A DNA stretch of 64,000 nt, from positions 1,302,001 to 1,366,000 of the forward strand of contig NZ_FJVE01000007.1 in NCBI RefSeq assembly GCF_900078195.1. The letters run 5' to 3'. The stretch is from Clostridium sp. Marseille-P299 (GTDB lineage Bacteria > Bacillota > Clostridia > Lachnospirales > Lachnospiraceae). Below the pieces are notes generated by a model. That model was not told the DNA's origin. It made no database searches and saw only the letters and a list, made by a program, of their open reading frames with translations. Position 1 is the first letter of the stretch, and every line of letters starts with the position of its first letter. Shown here one piece after another: positions 27,019 through 36,025 of the stretch. The translations under genes and the position numbers were made by a program.

Positions 27019-27057
27019 GTTTTAAACAGATCCGGACACGGACGTTCTGTAGAAAAC
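27019..27057 (-). promoter_or_regulatory. rpsT leader hairpin
   Basis: In the rpsT transcript GTTTT-CAGA-TCCG pairs with CGGA-CTG-AAAAC around a short loop, with small internal loops. It sits between the promoter and the ribosome binding site and could be an S20-binding autoregulatory structure. I do not recognise it as a catalogued family. Confidence 0.4.
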
Positions 27058-27067
27058 ATACTACCAT

Positions 27068-27096
27068 ATTTTATTATAATCATTACAACTTGTCAA
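27068..27096 (-). promoter_or_regulatory. rpsT promoter
   Basis: On the minus strand TTGACA (27091-27096), a 17-base spacer and TAAAAT (27068-27073) form a near-consensus vegetative promoter about 95 bases before the rpsT start. Confidence 0.75.
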
Positions 27097-27270
27097 TACA
27101 TATTTTAAATTTATTTGCGAAAGATATACTCATAAAAGTAAATTTTTATAAAGTTTTATAATTATATGGATAAACTAATATTTATGTTTTTATTTGGAAA
27201 AAAATAGAGTAAAGAATCGGTTGGAATGAAGTCATAAAGGTCTGCATAAAATAGAAAGAAGGAGTAACTT

Positions 27271-28191
27271 ATGAAAAATACAAATCAAGTAAGAACGGAC
27301 TTAGCATTAGAGGTAAGAGAAAGCTTTGAAGATGACGATGTGGAAATCAAAGGCGTCATTTTAGATGAGAAATATATTGAGGAAAAGGAAGTTAAAATCA
27401 CAACCGTTGAAATCAAAGATGAACAAGGTGCCAAAGCAATGCAAAAACCAATTGGTACGTATATTACAATAGAAGCAAGGAAACTACAAGAAAAAGATGA
27501 TGAATATCATTCTTCCATCAGTGAAGAAATTAGTTCCTATATTATGCAATTGGTAGGGGACTCCTATCAACAAGGAGTGCTTATAGTAGGCCTTGGCAAT
27601 CGAGAGGTAACACCAGATGCCTTGGGCCCTTGGGTTGTAGATAATTTATTTGTAACAAGACATTTAATCCGTGAATACGGAAAAGAATTTGGTGAGAAAA
27701 ATCACCTACAATCGGTTAGTGCACTAGCACCAGGAGTTATGGCACAAACAGGAATGGAGGTTGTAGAGATTTTAAAGGGGCTTATCAAAGAGACAAAACC
27801 AGGTGTAGTTATTGCAATCGATGCACTTGCAGCAAGAAGTGTGGAACGTTTGAATACAACGGTGCAGATTACTGATACTGGAATAAGCCCTGGTGCAGGC
27901 ATAGGTAATAACAGACAGGCTCTAAACGAAGAAAGCCTTGGAACAAAAGTAGTGGCATTAGGGGTACCAACCGTAGTGGATGCATTTACAATTGTAAGGG
28001 ATTCTTTAGAGCAAGCATTAAGTAAGCAAGATTTTACACCAGATGAAATCCAAAAATTTATCTTAGAAGTAACCGATCAACAAACGGTTCATAATATGTT
28101 TGTAACACCTAAAGATATTGATGAGTCTATGAAATGTATTAGCTATACGATTTCAGAAGCACTCAATTCATGTTTTTGTGGAAAAGGATAA
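27271..28191 (+). CDS. gpr: Spore germination protease GPR
   Basis: A 306-residue aspartic-like protease of the GPR family (peptidase A25). GPR degrades small acid-soluble spore proteins when spores germinate. The N-terminal VRTDLALEVRES is the conserved propeptide and cleavage zone of the zymogen. VGLGNREVTPDALGP and VIAIDALAARSVERLNTTVQITDTGISPGAGIGN hold the conserved acidic residues. AGAAGGAG precedes the ATG. It is followed by spoIIP, the conserved clostridial and bacillar order. I looked for a sigma-G site upstream and found none that was well placed. Confidence 0.95.
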   Translation: MKNTNQVRTDLALEVRESFEDDDVEIKGVILDEKYIEEKEVKITTVEIKDEQGAKAMQKPIGTYITIEARKLQEKDDEYHSSISEEISSYIMQLVGDSYQQGVLIVGLGNREVTPDALGPWVVDNLFVTRHLIREYGKEFGEKNHLQSVSALAPGVMAQTGMEVVEILKGLIKETKPGVVIAIDALAARSVERLNTTVQITDTGISPGAGIGNNRQALNEESLGTKVVALGVPTVVDAFTIVRDSLEQALSKQDFTPDEIQKFILEVTDQQTVHNMFVTPKDIDESMKCISYTISEALNSCFCGKG

Positions 28192-28208
28192 AAAGTGAAA
28201 GTGAAAAC

Positions 28209-28298
28209 CTTTCATTGAAAGAAAACATTTTCACTGAAAGGAAGGCTTTTCGCAATAAGGAAACAATTTCACTGAAAGGAAAATCTTTTCACGAAAAG
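28209..28298. repeat. Four short palindromic repeats after gpr
   Basis: Variants of TTTCA[CT]TGAAAGGAAA occur at 28209-28221, 28228-28240, 28266-28280 and 28285-28298. Each is itself nearly palindromic. Spacing alternates at about 19 and 38 bases. The stretch lies just after the gpr stop and looks non-coding. Confidence 0.65.
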
Positions 28299-28334
28299 AA
28301 AATCACAAGTGAATATACATTCACTTACATTCTA

Positions 28335-28358
28335 AAAGAAACCGATTGCGGTTTCTTT
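28335..28358 (+). terminator. Terminator between gpr and spoIIP
   Basis: AAAGAAACCG and CGGTTTCTTT form a perfect 10-base stem with loop ATTG, followed by CATTAAAA. The T-run lies within the stem end. Confidence 0.75.
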
Positions 28359-28401
28359 CATTAAAATATGTGCCGTCATGAGCGGCGGAATGAGGGGAAT
28401 T

Positions 28402-29790
28402 ATGAGACGATTTTATCGTAGAAGAGAACTTCTCCTTTATCGAATTACATTTTGTATTATGCTCTTTGTTACAATCTGTATTTTGATTAAAGGATTGGTT
28501 GTTTTTGCATCAGATGAAATCACTTATGCCTTTAAGAAGGCAGGAGTTTATGCAATGCAGTCCATCTACGTGAATTCAATGGCAGATAAAAATTCGTATT
28601 ACAAATATGTAGTAACGAATGAAACAAACGACAGTAATGTGATTACGAATTTTGCAGACCGCTTTGCGATTAATTACTATGCAGCACATCAGAACTCAAA
28701 TAGTACGTATATAAAAGAAAACAACATGGAGATACTTTCACCAGATGGAATTTGGTACTCAGAAGATTTAAGTGATGATCCAAGTGTTTTAGAGAATTTC
28801 GATGAAGATACTGAACATTATGTAAGTGTTGGAAATGATTTAGCAAATAAAGTGATGGAAGAAAATGAATATACAACTGATGAAAAATCCAATGGGAAAC
28901 GATTAGAAATCGTATTTAAAGAAGGAAAGGTTAGTCATATCGAGAATTATGATACTTCTTCTTATGTAAATAATTTTGTAATTGATAATACGAATGATTT
29001 TGCAGTTTCCGTAAGTAATTTAATAAAGAGTCAATATTCATTAGATAAGTTAAAACAATTAGATTATCTCATACAAAATTATTATATTGTGGATGAATCT
29101 ACCAAACCTACTAGTAGCCTATTTGATACCGACAAACTATTGGGTATGAACTTAACAATTAAGAAAAATAATGCAGCTCCTCAGATTTTAATTTATCACA
29201 CCCATGCGTCAGAAACATATATTGACAGTCGAGAAGGTGTGCAAGAGGATACCGTAGTGGGACCAGGAAATTACTTAGCAAAACTTTTAGAAGAAAAATA
29301 TGGTTATGTTGTATATCATGATAAAACAGCATATGATATGAAGGATGGAGTTGGTAATCGGAATTATGCTTATAGTACGGCACTTCCTAACATAGAGAAA
29401 ATTCTTGAGGAAAATCCAAGTATTCAAGTAATTATTGACTTACATAGGGATAGTGCTCCAAAAAGAGTTACTACCATAAATGATAAACCTACCGCAAAGA
29501 TCATGTTATTTAATGGGTTATGCAGAAATCAAAATGGACCAATTGAACGTTTACAAAATGTCAACCTTGAATCAAACTTAGCCTTCAGTTTGCAAATGAA
29601 TCTAGTAGGACGTTCGTTGTTTCCTGGCTTAATGCATCGTATATTCTTAAAAAATTATCGCTATAATCAGCATCTAGCAGAACGAACTTTATTAGTAGAA
29701 CTAGGAACCGATCAAAATACGGTGCAAGAAGCTTACAATGCTATGGAACCATTTGCAGCGGTATTAAATCAAGTACTTACCAATCGTTAA
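28402..29790 (+). CDS. spoIIP: Stage II sporulation protein P
   Basis: About 462 residues. A basic N-terminus and one membrane helix (ITFCIMLFVTICILIKGLVVF) precede a long extracytoplasmic part and the C-terminal SpoIIP amidase domain: LIYHTHASETYID, VIIDLHRDSAPK and LLVELGTDQNT hold the zinc-binding His and catalytic Glu. SpoIIP is the amidase of the DMP machine that thins septal peptidoglycan during engulfment. In-frame ATGs lie at 28378, 28390 and 28402. Only the last has a Shine-Dalgarno-like AGGGG nearby, though it is close (4 bases). Confidence 0.93.
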   Translation: MRRFYRRRELLLYRITFCIMLFVTICILIKGLVVFASDEITYAFKKAGVYAMQSIYVNSMADKNSYYKYVVTNETNDSNVITNFADRFAINYYAAHQNSNSTYIKENNMEILSPDGIWYSEDLSDDPSVLENFDEDTEHYVSVGNDLANKVMEENEYTTDEKSNGKRLEIVFKEGKVSHIENYDTSSYVNNFVIDNTNDFAVSVSNLIKSQYSLDKLKQLDYLIQNYYIVDESTKPTSSLFDTDKLLGMNLTIKKNNAAPQILIYHTHASETYIDSREGVQEDTVVGPGNYLAKLLEEKYGYVVYHDKTAYDMKDGVGNRNYAYSTALPNIEKILEENPSIQVIIDLHRDSAPKRVTTINDKPTAKIMLFNGLCRNQNGPIERLQNVNLESNLAFSLQMNLVGRSLFPGLMHRIFLKNYRYNQHLAERTLLVELGTDQNTVQEAYNAMEPFAAVLNQVLTNR

Positions 29791-29811
29791 TAATATTATA
29801 GAAACATTCCT

Positions 29812-29900
29812 TATAATAAATAGTATAATAAATCAAATAATTAAGCAAATAAGAAACCAAATAATAAACGGAATAATAAATCAAATAATAAACCAAAATT
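29812..29900. repeat. Degenerate AAATAATAAAYC repeats after spoIIP
   Basis: The spacer holds six or more variants of AATAATAAATCAAATAAT/AAACC in loose tandem, for example ATAATAAATCAAATAAT, AATAATAAACGG and AATAATAAACC. Non-coding and very AT-rich. Similar decayed arrays lie at 7615-7790. Confidence 0.6.
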
Positions 29901-29964
29901 ATTCCATAGAGATCCATATACTTAACATATCAATCTACCTTTAAAACACTAGAATAGAAGTACC

Positions 29965-29993
29965 TTGCCATGAAACATTTGGTATGATATAAT
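29965..29993 (+). promoter_or_regulatory. lepA promoter
   Basis: TTGCCA at 29965-29970, a 17-base spacer and TATAAT at 29988-29993 form a good vegetative promoter about 38 bases before the lepA start. Confidence 0.75.
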
Positions 29994-30031
29994 ACATCCA
30001 TTGAATTTAGGAAGTACTTGGGAGGAATACA

Positions 30032-31843
30032 ATGTCAATTGACCAAAGCAAAATTAGAAATTTTTGTATCATTGCGCATATAGATCACGGGAAATCAACA
30101 CTTGCAGACCGTATCATTGAAAAGACTGGCTTACTAACTAGTAGAGAGATGCAGTCACAAGTTCTTGATAACATGGAATTAGAAAGAGAACGTGGAATCA
30201 CAATCAAAGCACAAACCGTTCGTACCGTATATAAAGCAAAAGATGGCGAAGAATATATCTTTAACTTAATCGATACACCAGGACATGTGGATTTTAACTA
30301 CGAAGTATCAAGAAGTTTAGCAGCCTGTGAAGGAGCTATCTTAGTTGTAGATGCTGCACAGGGAATTGAAGCACAGACATTAGCAAATGTATATTTAGCA
30401 CTTGATCATAACTTGGATATTGTACCAGTTATCAATAAAATCGACTTACCAAGTGCAGATCCAGAACGTGTAATTAATGAAATCGAAGATGTAATTGGTT
30501 TAGAAGCACAAGATGCACCTTTAATTTCTGCGAAAAACGGACTTAATATTGAAGACGTATTAGAACAAATCGTAGCCAAAATTCCTGCTCCAAAGGGTGA
30601 TAAGAACGCACCACTACAAGCATTAATCTTTGACTCTATTTATGATTCCTATAAGGGTGTTATTATCTTTTGTAGAATCATGGAAGGAACCGTTCGTAAA
30701 GGAACTGAAATTAAAATGATGGCGACAGGAGCAACAGCAGATGTTGTTGAACTTGGTATCTTTGGACCAGGCCAATTCATTCCATGTGAAGAGCTTACTG
30801 CAGGTATGGTTGGTTACATTACTGCATCTTTAAAGAATGTAAAGGATACAAGAGTAGGTGATACCGTAACCGATGCTCAGAATCCATGTAAGCAAGCCTT
30901 ACCAGGATATAAAAAAGTAAATCCTATGGTTTACTGCGGAATGTATCCAGCGGATGGAGCAAAGTATCCAGACTTACGTGATGCATTAGAAAAGCTTCAA
31001 TTAAACGATGCTGCTTTGCAGTTTGAAGCAGAGACTTCCGTTGCATTAGGATTTGGTTTCCGTTGTGGCTTCTTAGGATTATTGCATCTTGAAATTATCC
31101 AAGAACGTCTAGAACGTGAATATAATCTTGATATCGTAACCACTGCACCAGGCGTTATCTATAAAGTATTTAAAACAAATGGTGAAATGCTTGAAATAAC
31201 AAATCCATCTAACCTTCCAGATCCATCCGAGATCGAACATATGGAAGAACCGATGGTAAGCGCAGAAATTATGGTAACAACAGAATTTGTTGGAGCTATC
31301 ATGAACCTTTGCCAAGAAAGAAGAGGTATCTATCTTGGAATGGAATATATGGAAGAGACAAGAGCTCTTTTAAAATATGACCTTCCACTGAATGAAATTA
31401 TCTATGATTTCTTTGATGCACTTAAATCAAGATCCAGAGGATATGCTTCCTTTGACTATGAAATGAAAGGTTATGTGCCTTCAGAGCTAGTTAAATTAGA
31501 CATTCTCATTAATAAGGAAGAAGTCGATGCACTTTCCTTCATCGTACATGGCGAATCCGCTTATGAACGTGGAAGAAGAATGTGTGAAAAATTAAAAGAT
31601 GAAATTCCAAGACATATGTTTGAAGTTCCAATTCAAGCAGCAATTGGAAGTAAAGTTATTGCTAGAGAAACTGTAAAAGCAATGCGTAAAGACGTACTTG
31701 CAAAATGTTACGGTGGCGATATCTCTCGTAAGAGAAAACTTTTAGAGAAACAAAAAGAAGGTAAGAAGAGAATGCGCCAGATTGGAAATGTAGAAATTCC
31801 ACAAAAGGCATTCATGAGTGTATTAAAATTAGACGAGAATTAA
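30032..31843 (+). CDS. lepA: Elongation factor 4 (LepA)
   Basis: 603 residues, the normal LepA length. The GTPase domain shows G1 AHIDHGKST, switch [12 protein letters not shown]3 DTPGHVDF and G4 INKIDLP. The LepA-specific C-terminal domain follows: [21 protein letters not shown], then a basic tail with [10 protein letters not shown]. LepA is a translational GTPase acting on ribosomes under stress or during initiation. GGGAGG precedes the ATG. It lies between spoIIP and hemW, the conserved order in Bacillota. Confidence 0.98.
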   Translation: MSIDQSKIRNFCIIAHIDHGKSTLADRIIEKTGLLTSREMQSQVLDNMELERERGITIKAQTVRTVYKAKDGEEYIFNLIDTPGHVDFNYEVSRSLAACEGAILVVDAAQGIEAQTLANVYLALDHNLDIVPVINKIDLPSADPERVINEIEDVIGLEAQDAPLISAKNGLNIEDVLEQIVAKIPAPKGDKNAPLQALIFDSIYDSYKGVIIFCRIMEGTVRKGTEIKMMATGATADVVELGIFGPGQFIPCEELTAGMVGYITASLKNVKDTRVGDTVTDAQNPCKQALPGYKKVNPMVYCGMYPADGAKYPDLRDALEKLQLNDAALQFEAETSVALGFGFRCGFLGLLHLEIIQERLEREYNLDIVTTAPGVIYKVFKTNGEMLEITNPSNLPDPSEIEHMEEPMVSAEIMVTTEFVGAIMNLCQERRGIYLGMEYMEETRALLKYDLPLNEIIYDFFDALKSRSRGYASFDYEMKGYVPSELVKLDILINKEEVDALSFIVHGESAYERGRRMCEKLKDEIPRHMFEVPIQAAIGSKVIARETVKAMRKDVLAKCYGGDISRKRKLLEKQKEGKKRMRQIGNVEIPQKAFMSVLKLDEN

Positions 31844-31849
31844 AAAATG

Positions 31850-31900
31850 GGGTTGTCACAAAATAGCATTTGTTCATGAAACACTATTTTGCGGCAACCC
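31850..31900 (+). terminator. Terminator-like hairpin after lepA
   Basis: GGGTTGTC-A-CAAAATAG pairs with CTATTTTG-C-GGCAACCC, allowing one mismatch and one G-T pair. The T-tail is weak (TGTTGCTATTGTTT), so read-through into hemW is possible. Confidence 0.65.
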
Positions 31901-32016
31901 TGTTGCTATTGTTTATAAACGGTGCGCCTATAATTGCATCAAGGGATAATGCAATTACAACTATGCTAGATGAGCAAGCAGACAGTGCTAGATAATAAGG
32001 GAAAGGTGAAGATAAG

Positions 32017-33177
32017 TTGAAGAAAGAACTAATGTTATATATACACATACCATTCTGTGTAAAAAAATGTGCCTATTGTGATTTTTTATCAGGTCCAGCA
32101 AAGGACGAAGAAATCATAGAATACGTAAATGCATTATGTATGGAAATCGAATCATATCAGGAAATGTCAAAGGAATACCTTGTAGATAGCATCTTCTTTG
32201 GTGGTGGTACTCCTTCTATATTAGAAGAAACACAAATAACTCAAATTATAACTTCGATACGTAACGTATTTGAGATAAAACAAGAGGCTGAAATAACCAT
32301 TGAATGCAATCCAGGCACAGTAACAAAACAAAAATTATCTACCTATAAAAGCTTAGGAATCAATCGATTGAGTTTCGGATTACAGTCAACGGATAATGAA
32401 GAGTTAAAGAAGCTAGGAAGAATTCATACCTATGAGGAGTTTTTAAATAACTTTCATCTAGCGAGAGAACTTGGATTTAACAATATAAATGTTGATATCA
32501 TGTCAGCTTTACCAGGTCAGACATTAGAAAGTTACTGTAAAACTCTAAATGAAATCATACAAATAAATCCAGAACATATTTCAGCCTATAGTTTAATCCT
32601 AGAAGAGGATACCCCTTTTTATAAAATGTATGGAGAAGATGGAAAATATAAAGATTTAATTCCAAGCGAAGAAGTGGATCGCCTTATGTATCATGAAACG
32701 AAACGATTATTAAAGGCTGCTGGCTATGAAAGATATGAGATTTCAAATTATGCGAAAGAGGGATATGCTTGTAGGCATAATGTTGGATATTGGAAGAGAA
32801 GAGAATATCTAGGAATTGGATTGGGTGCTTCTTCCTTAATAAATGGTGAACGCTATCATATTGATAATGAATTAACGAACTATTTGGAAGGATGTAGGAA
32901 TCCACTGGGCTTACGCAAGGATATACAGCGATTGACAAAAAAGGAAGAAATTGAAGAATTTATGTTTCTTGGATTAAGACTTGTGGAGGGAATAAAAAAG
33001 TCAGAATTCAACAATATATTCCATGAAAAAATAGAGGACATATATCAAAATGAAATCAGTAAATTATCGGATGAAAATTTAATTGAAGTTGATAAGGAAA
33101 AAATATACTTAACAGAGTTAGGATTTGACTTAAGCAACCAAGTATTTACTGAGTTTTTATTGGATGAGGACGAATAA
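32017..33177 (+). CDS. hemW: Radical SAM protein HemW (HemN-like)
   Basis: 386 residues of the HemW group, a heme chaperone long annotated as oxygen-independent coproporphyrinogen III oxidase. The iron-sulphur motif CVKKCAYC has Cys at 14, 18 and 21, just after LYIHIPF. FFGGGTPSIL and SFGLQSTDNEELKKLGRIH follow, then a C-terminal HemN_C part. The start is TTG at 32017 with AAGGTG 8 bases upstream; an ATG six codons later would cut into the conserved strand. It follows lepA. In many relatives hrcA-grpE-dnaK comes next, but not here. Confidence 0.93.
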   Translation: MKKELMLYIHIPFCVKKCAYCDFLSGPAKDEEIIEYVNALCMEIESYQEMSKEYLVDSIFFGGGTPSILEETQITQIITSIRNVFEIKQEAEITIECNPGTVTKQKLSTYKSLGINRLSFGLQSTDNEELKKLGRIHTYEEFLNNFHLARELGFNNINVDIMSALPGQTLESYCKTLNEIIQINPEHISAYSLILEEDTPFYKMYGEDGKYKDLIPSEEVDRLMYHETKRLLKAAGYERYEISNYAKEGYACRHNVGYWKRREYLGIGLGASSLINGERYHIDNELTNYLEGCRNPLGLRKDIQRLTKKEEIEEFMFLGLRLVEGIKKSEFNNIFHEKIEDIYQNEISKLSDENLIEVDKEKIYLTELGFDLSNQVFTEFLLDEDE

Positions 33178-33218
33178 TAGGAAAATAAAGATAATAACAT
33201 ACAAAATAATGAATATAC

Positions 33219-33254
33219 AACCATAAATTCCTTTGTAGAATTTATGGTTTTTTT
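33219..33254 (+). terminator. Terminator after hemW
   Basis: AACCATAAATTC and GAATTTATGGTT form a perfect 12-base stem with a short loop and a T-run. Confidence 0.93.
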
Positions 33255-33512
33255 GTATTTCACAATATGTAAAAAATGGTATCAAAAAACAATATTAAAT
33301 TCCATAGAAAATAAAATCCATGAAAAATAAGGAATTTTGCATAAAATGTTCCATGGATTATATTGACATTATCCAAAATTTATATTAAAGTAGATGATGC
33401 TTAAGGGTGCTTATTTTACTTTTTATGGATAAAATTCTTAGAAAAAATACATTTTATGTATTAAAAACTTGGAATTTATACATTTATGGAAAGTAAAAAA
33501 GTGGTCTTAATA

Positions 33513-33573
33513 ATAATTTTGTCAAAAATGTTAGAATGATATTGTTAATCAATTAACTAAAAGACAAAATTAT
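33513..33573 (+). promoter_or_regulatory. Nested dyad upstream of secreted Ig-like protein gene
   Basis: ATAATTTTGTC (33513-33523) and GACAAAATTAT (33563-33573) form a perfect 11-base inverted repeat. Centred inside is GTTAAT-CA-ATTAAC (33544-33557). It ends 20 bases before the AGGAGG of the next gene. It could be an mRNA 5' stabiliser or an operator. The rest of the 33255-33602 spacer is AT-rich and shows a TTGACA at about 33363 without a well-spaced -10. Confidence 0.6.
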
Positions 33574-33602
33574 CAAAAAGTTAAAGAATAGGAGGAAAAG
33601 AA

Positions 33603-35159
33603 ATGAAGAAAGGTTTCATGAAGAAACTGTCTCTACTTTTAGCAGTGGCTGTATTCGTTACATCCATCGCTTTTGGGTGGAGCACAAAAGCTGAGGCCGC
33701 TACTACTAGAACAAAAACAATTAGTATTTATGACGGCTCTCAAATTACTGTTTTAAAAGGTGGATACTATACATTTGCACCAAAGATTACACCAGCAAAC
33801 TCTACAGATTACTTAAGATATGTATCTAGTGATCCATCTGTAGTACAGGTTAATCTTTACACTGGTAAAATGAAAGCTATCAAATCCGGAACAGCTACAG
33901 TAACAGTAATTTCAAAAGCAACAAAAGCAACTAAGAACAGTGACAAAGCAAACGTAAAAGATTCTGTAGTAGTTAAGGTAGTTAGTAACTATGCAACTAC
34001 AAATTCTTGGGCAAAGACTTTAATTACTTCCCCAAGCAGTGGTACAGTAAAAATTAGCACGAAAAAGGCAGTTAAGATTACTACACCAGCAGGTAATTTC
34101 GACAACAAATACCTTGTTGCAAATTTACCTTATGGAGACCTTGTAAACAATGGTGTTTTCAAAAGTGTAAGCGTTTACGATGTTAAAGATAATACATACT
34201 ATGAAAACGCAAAAGGTAACACAATCCATTTATTCGATAAGAATACAAGACTTGTTGTTACTGATAAGGCTTCCGTAAAAGCACTTAACGTAAAAGCTGA
34301 TAACGGTACATTAAAATTAATCGCTAATGGACCAGTTCAAGCATTAACAGTAAGCGGTGCTAATAATGCACTTAACCTTGTAGCAAATAGCACACTTGGT
34401 ACAGTAAACTTAAATGCAAAGACAGATCTTAGCATTCTTGGTAAAACTGGTTCTGTTGAAGTTACTTTAGCAGCTGGTGCTGAAGGCTCTACTATTACTA
34501 ATAACCTTAATGAGGATGCAACTCTTAAAGTTACTAATAATACAGCTGGAGTAGTTACAGTTACTAATGCGAATGGAGTTAAGACAGAAGTTAAAGCTGG
34601 AGAAACTACTTCTGTAGCTACAGATGTAACACCAACACCAGCACCTACAACTACACCAGGTACTGGCAGCGGTTCTTCTTCAGGCGGTAACAGTGGTTCA
34701 ACAACTGCTTATAAAACAGTTACTGCTTCTGTAAGTGGCTCAACAGCTACATATACTTTACCGGTATCTTTTGACAAATTAGTATCTGCAGTAGTTAAGG
34801 TTGAAGGCGTTAAAGACTACACAGTTAGTGGAAAAGTGATTAACTATGTAGCATCCTTACTAGACAAAGAATCCCATTATATTGATTTATGGGAAGGTCT
34901 TGAATCCTTTGAAACTACAGGTTATACAGTTAACGGATCTACTATTAAAGTAGAAGGTAAAGGATTAACTAAAGATGTGACATTTGATGGCGTTACTTAT
35001 GTAGTAACTCTTAACAAAGAAGATTCAAGTGTTACATTACAGAAAAAAGATGGAAAGAATACTTATACTTTAAGTAAAGAAGGTACAAATGTATTGAAGA
35101 TTCAATCTACAGATGCACCTGCAAACTTAAGTAAAGTTTCCTTCTATGTAGGATATTAA
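33603..35159 (+). CDS. Secreted protein with bacterial Ig-like (BIG2) domain
   Basis: A 518-residue protein with a clear signal peptide: MKKGFMKKLSLLLAV and a hydrophobic core, with cleavage after TKAEAA at about residue 33. Residues of about 45-115 resemble a BIG2 Ig-like fold: PANSTDYLRYVSSDPSVVQVN and GKMKAIKSGTATVTV. A middle part (about 150-330) is rich in short Asn/Val/Thr strands and may be a beta-helix or another Ig-like array. A Thr/Pro then Gly/Ser linker (about 340-370) leads to a C-terminal domain of unknown type. It has no LPxTG, membrane anchor or SLH domain. The near-perfect ribosome binding site AGGAGG and a strong terminator suggest high expression. Confidence 0.85.
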   Translation: MKKGFMKKLSLLLAVAVFVTSIAFGWSTKAEAATTRTKTISIYDGSQITVLKGGYYTFAPKITPANSTDYLRYVSSDPSVVQVNLYTGKMKAIKSGTATVTVISKATKATKNSDKANVKDSVVVKVVSNYATTNSWAKTLITSPSSGTVKISTKKAVKITTPAGNFDNKYLVANLPYGDLVNNGVFKSVSVYDVKDNTYYENAKGNTIHLFDKNTRLVVTDKASVKALNVKADNGTLKLIANGPVQALTVSGANNALNLVANSTLGTVNLNAKTDLSILGKTGSVEVTLAAGAEGSTITNNLNEDATLKVTNNTAGVVTVTNANGVKTEVKAGETTSVATDVTPTPAPTTTPGTGSGSSSGGNSGSTTAYKTVTASVSGSTATYTLPVSFDKLVSAVVKVEGVKDYTVSGKVINYVASLLDKESHYIDLWEGLESFETTGYTVNGSTIKVEGKGLTKDVTFDGVTYVVTLNKEDSSVTLQKKDGKNTYTLSKEGTNVLKIQSTDAPANLSKVSFYVGY

Positions 35160-35179
35160 TATTAATTAAACATTGTAAC

Positions 35180-35208
35180 TGGGACTGTTACAAACTGTAG
35201 CAGTCCCA
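35180..35208 (+). terminator. Terminator after secreted Ig-like protein gene
   Basis: TGGGACTG-T-TACA pairs with TGTA-G-CAGTCCCA around a 3-base loop, a very stable hairpin. The tail TTATAAC is short. Confidence 0.78.
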
Positions 35209-35245
35209 TTATAACGAAGTGGAGCTTATCAGAAAGGAATTATCT

Positions 35246-36025
35246 ATGTATCTTAGTCGTTTGCTCAAGATTTTATCTGGAATTATCCTTCTATTCACCT
35301 GTATTTCATTTGGTCAAATCAATGAAGTTCATGCAGGCAACTTAAATTCAGAAGAATCAAGATTATTAGAATATGTGAATCGAACATTTGAGCAAGATGG
35401 ATTATCTTACAAAGTTAATTCATCCTATAAAGCAAAGTTAAGAGATAAACTTATGCAAGATGACATCGATCTAACAGCTGGCGATGTTGAAATGATAATT
35501 GGTGAGATTAACAATAATGTGGCAACGGGAGTAGAGAGTGGTTATCTTGTTTTAATAAATGAGCCAACAAAAGCTCCAATCGCAACTGAAATTCCAACTA
35601 CAGACGAATCCACGCAGGAGACTGTAGAGCCTTCAAAAGGAACTGAAACAGAAACCAATACCACCGAAACAGAAACGAATGGTACAGAAACAGATGCAAA
35701 TACTACGGAGACAGGTACCAATAGTAGTGAGACAGAAGTAAAACAAGAAACAGAAACAAGCGGTAAGGAAACAGAGACAAGTAACCAAGGAAATTCAGTT
35801 CCAAATGAAAATAATTCATCGAATGATTCAAATGGTGGCAACTTAGATGGAGAATTAAATCAAGAAGATAAGAATGAGAAAGTTACAACTCCATTAAAAA
35901 ACACTGGATATTCGATTAAAACAATACCATATCTTGCAGCTGGATTTCTGATATTAATGTTGTTTGGAATACTAAGCATGTATGTAATTAATTATATTGA
36001 GGTGTCTAATGAAACGAAAAAATAA
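35246..36025 (+). CDS. Surface protein with Thr/Glu-rich stalk and sortase-like C-terminal signal
   Basis: About 259 residues from the ATG at 35246 (AAAGGA 7 bases upstream). Signal peptide: LLKILSGIILLFTCISFGQINEVHA. A helical domain of about 75 residues follows, then a long TETETN-type stalk (about 115-205). The C-terminus reads TPLKNTG, a short polar stretch, a hydrophobic helix of about 23 residues and a charged tail EVSNETKK. This copies the build of a cell-wall sorting signal, with LKNTG (residues 217-221) in place of LPxTG. The next gene is a sortase overlapping by 17 bases, so this is probably its substrate. If it is not cleaved, it is simply a membrane-anchored stalk protein. Confidence 0.75.
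   Translation: MYLSRLLKILSGIILLFTCISFGQINEVHAGNLNSEESRLLEYVNRTFEQDGLSYKVNSSYKAKLRDKLMQDDIDLTAGDVEMIIGEINNNVATGVESGYLVLINEPTKAPIATEIPTTDESTQETVEPSKGTETETNTTETETNGTETDANTTETGTNSSETEVKQETETSGKETETSNQGNSVPNENNSSNDSNGGNLDGELNQEDKNEKVTTPLKNTGYSIKTIPYLAAGFLILMLFGILSMYVINYIEVSNETKK

Noticed and set aside
27240..27260. CATAAAATA before gpr as a sigma-G -10
   Set aside because: It would place the transcript start within or after the ribosome binding site, and no fitting -35 was found.
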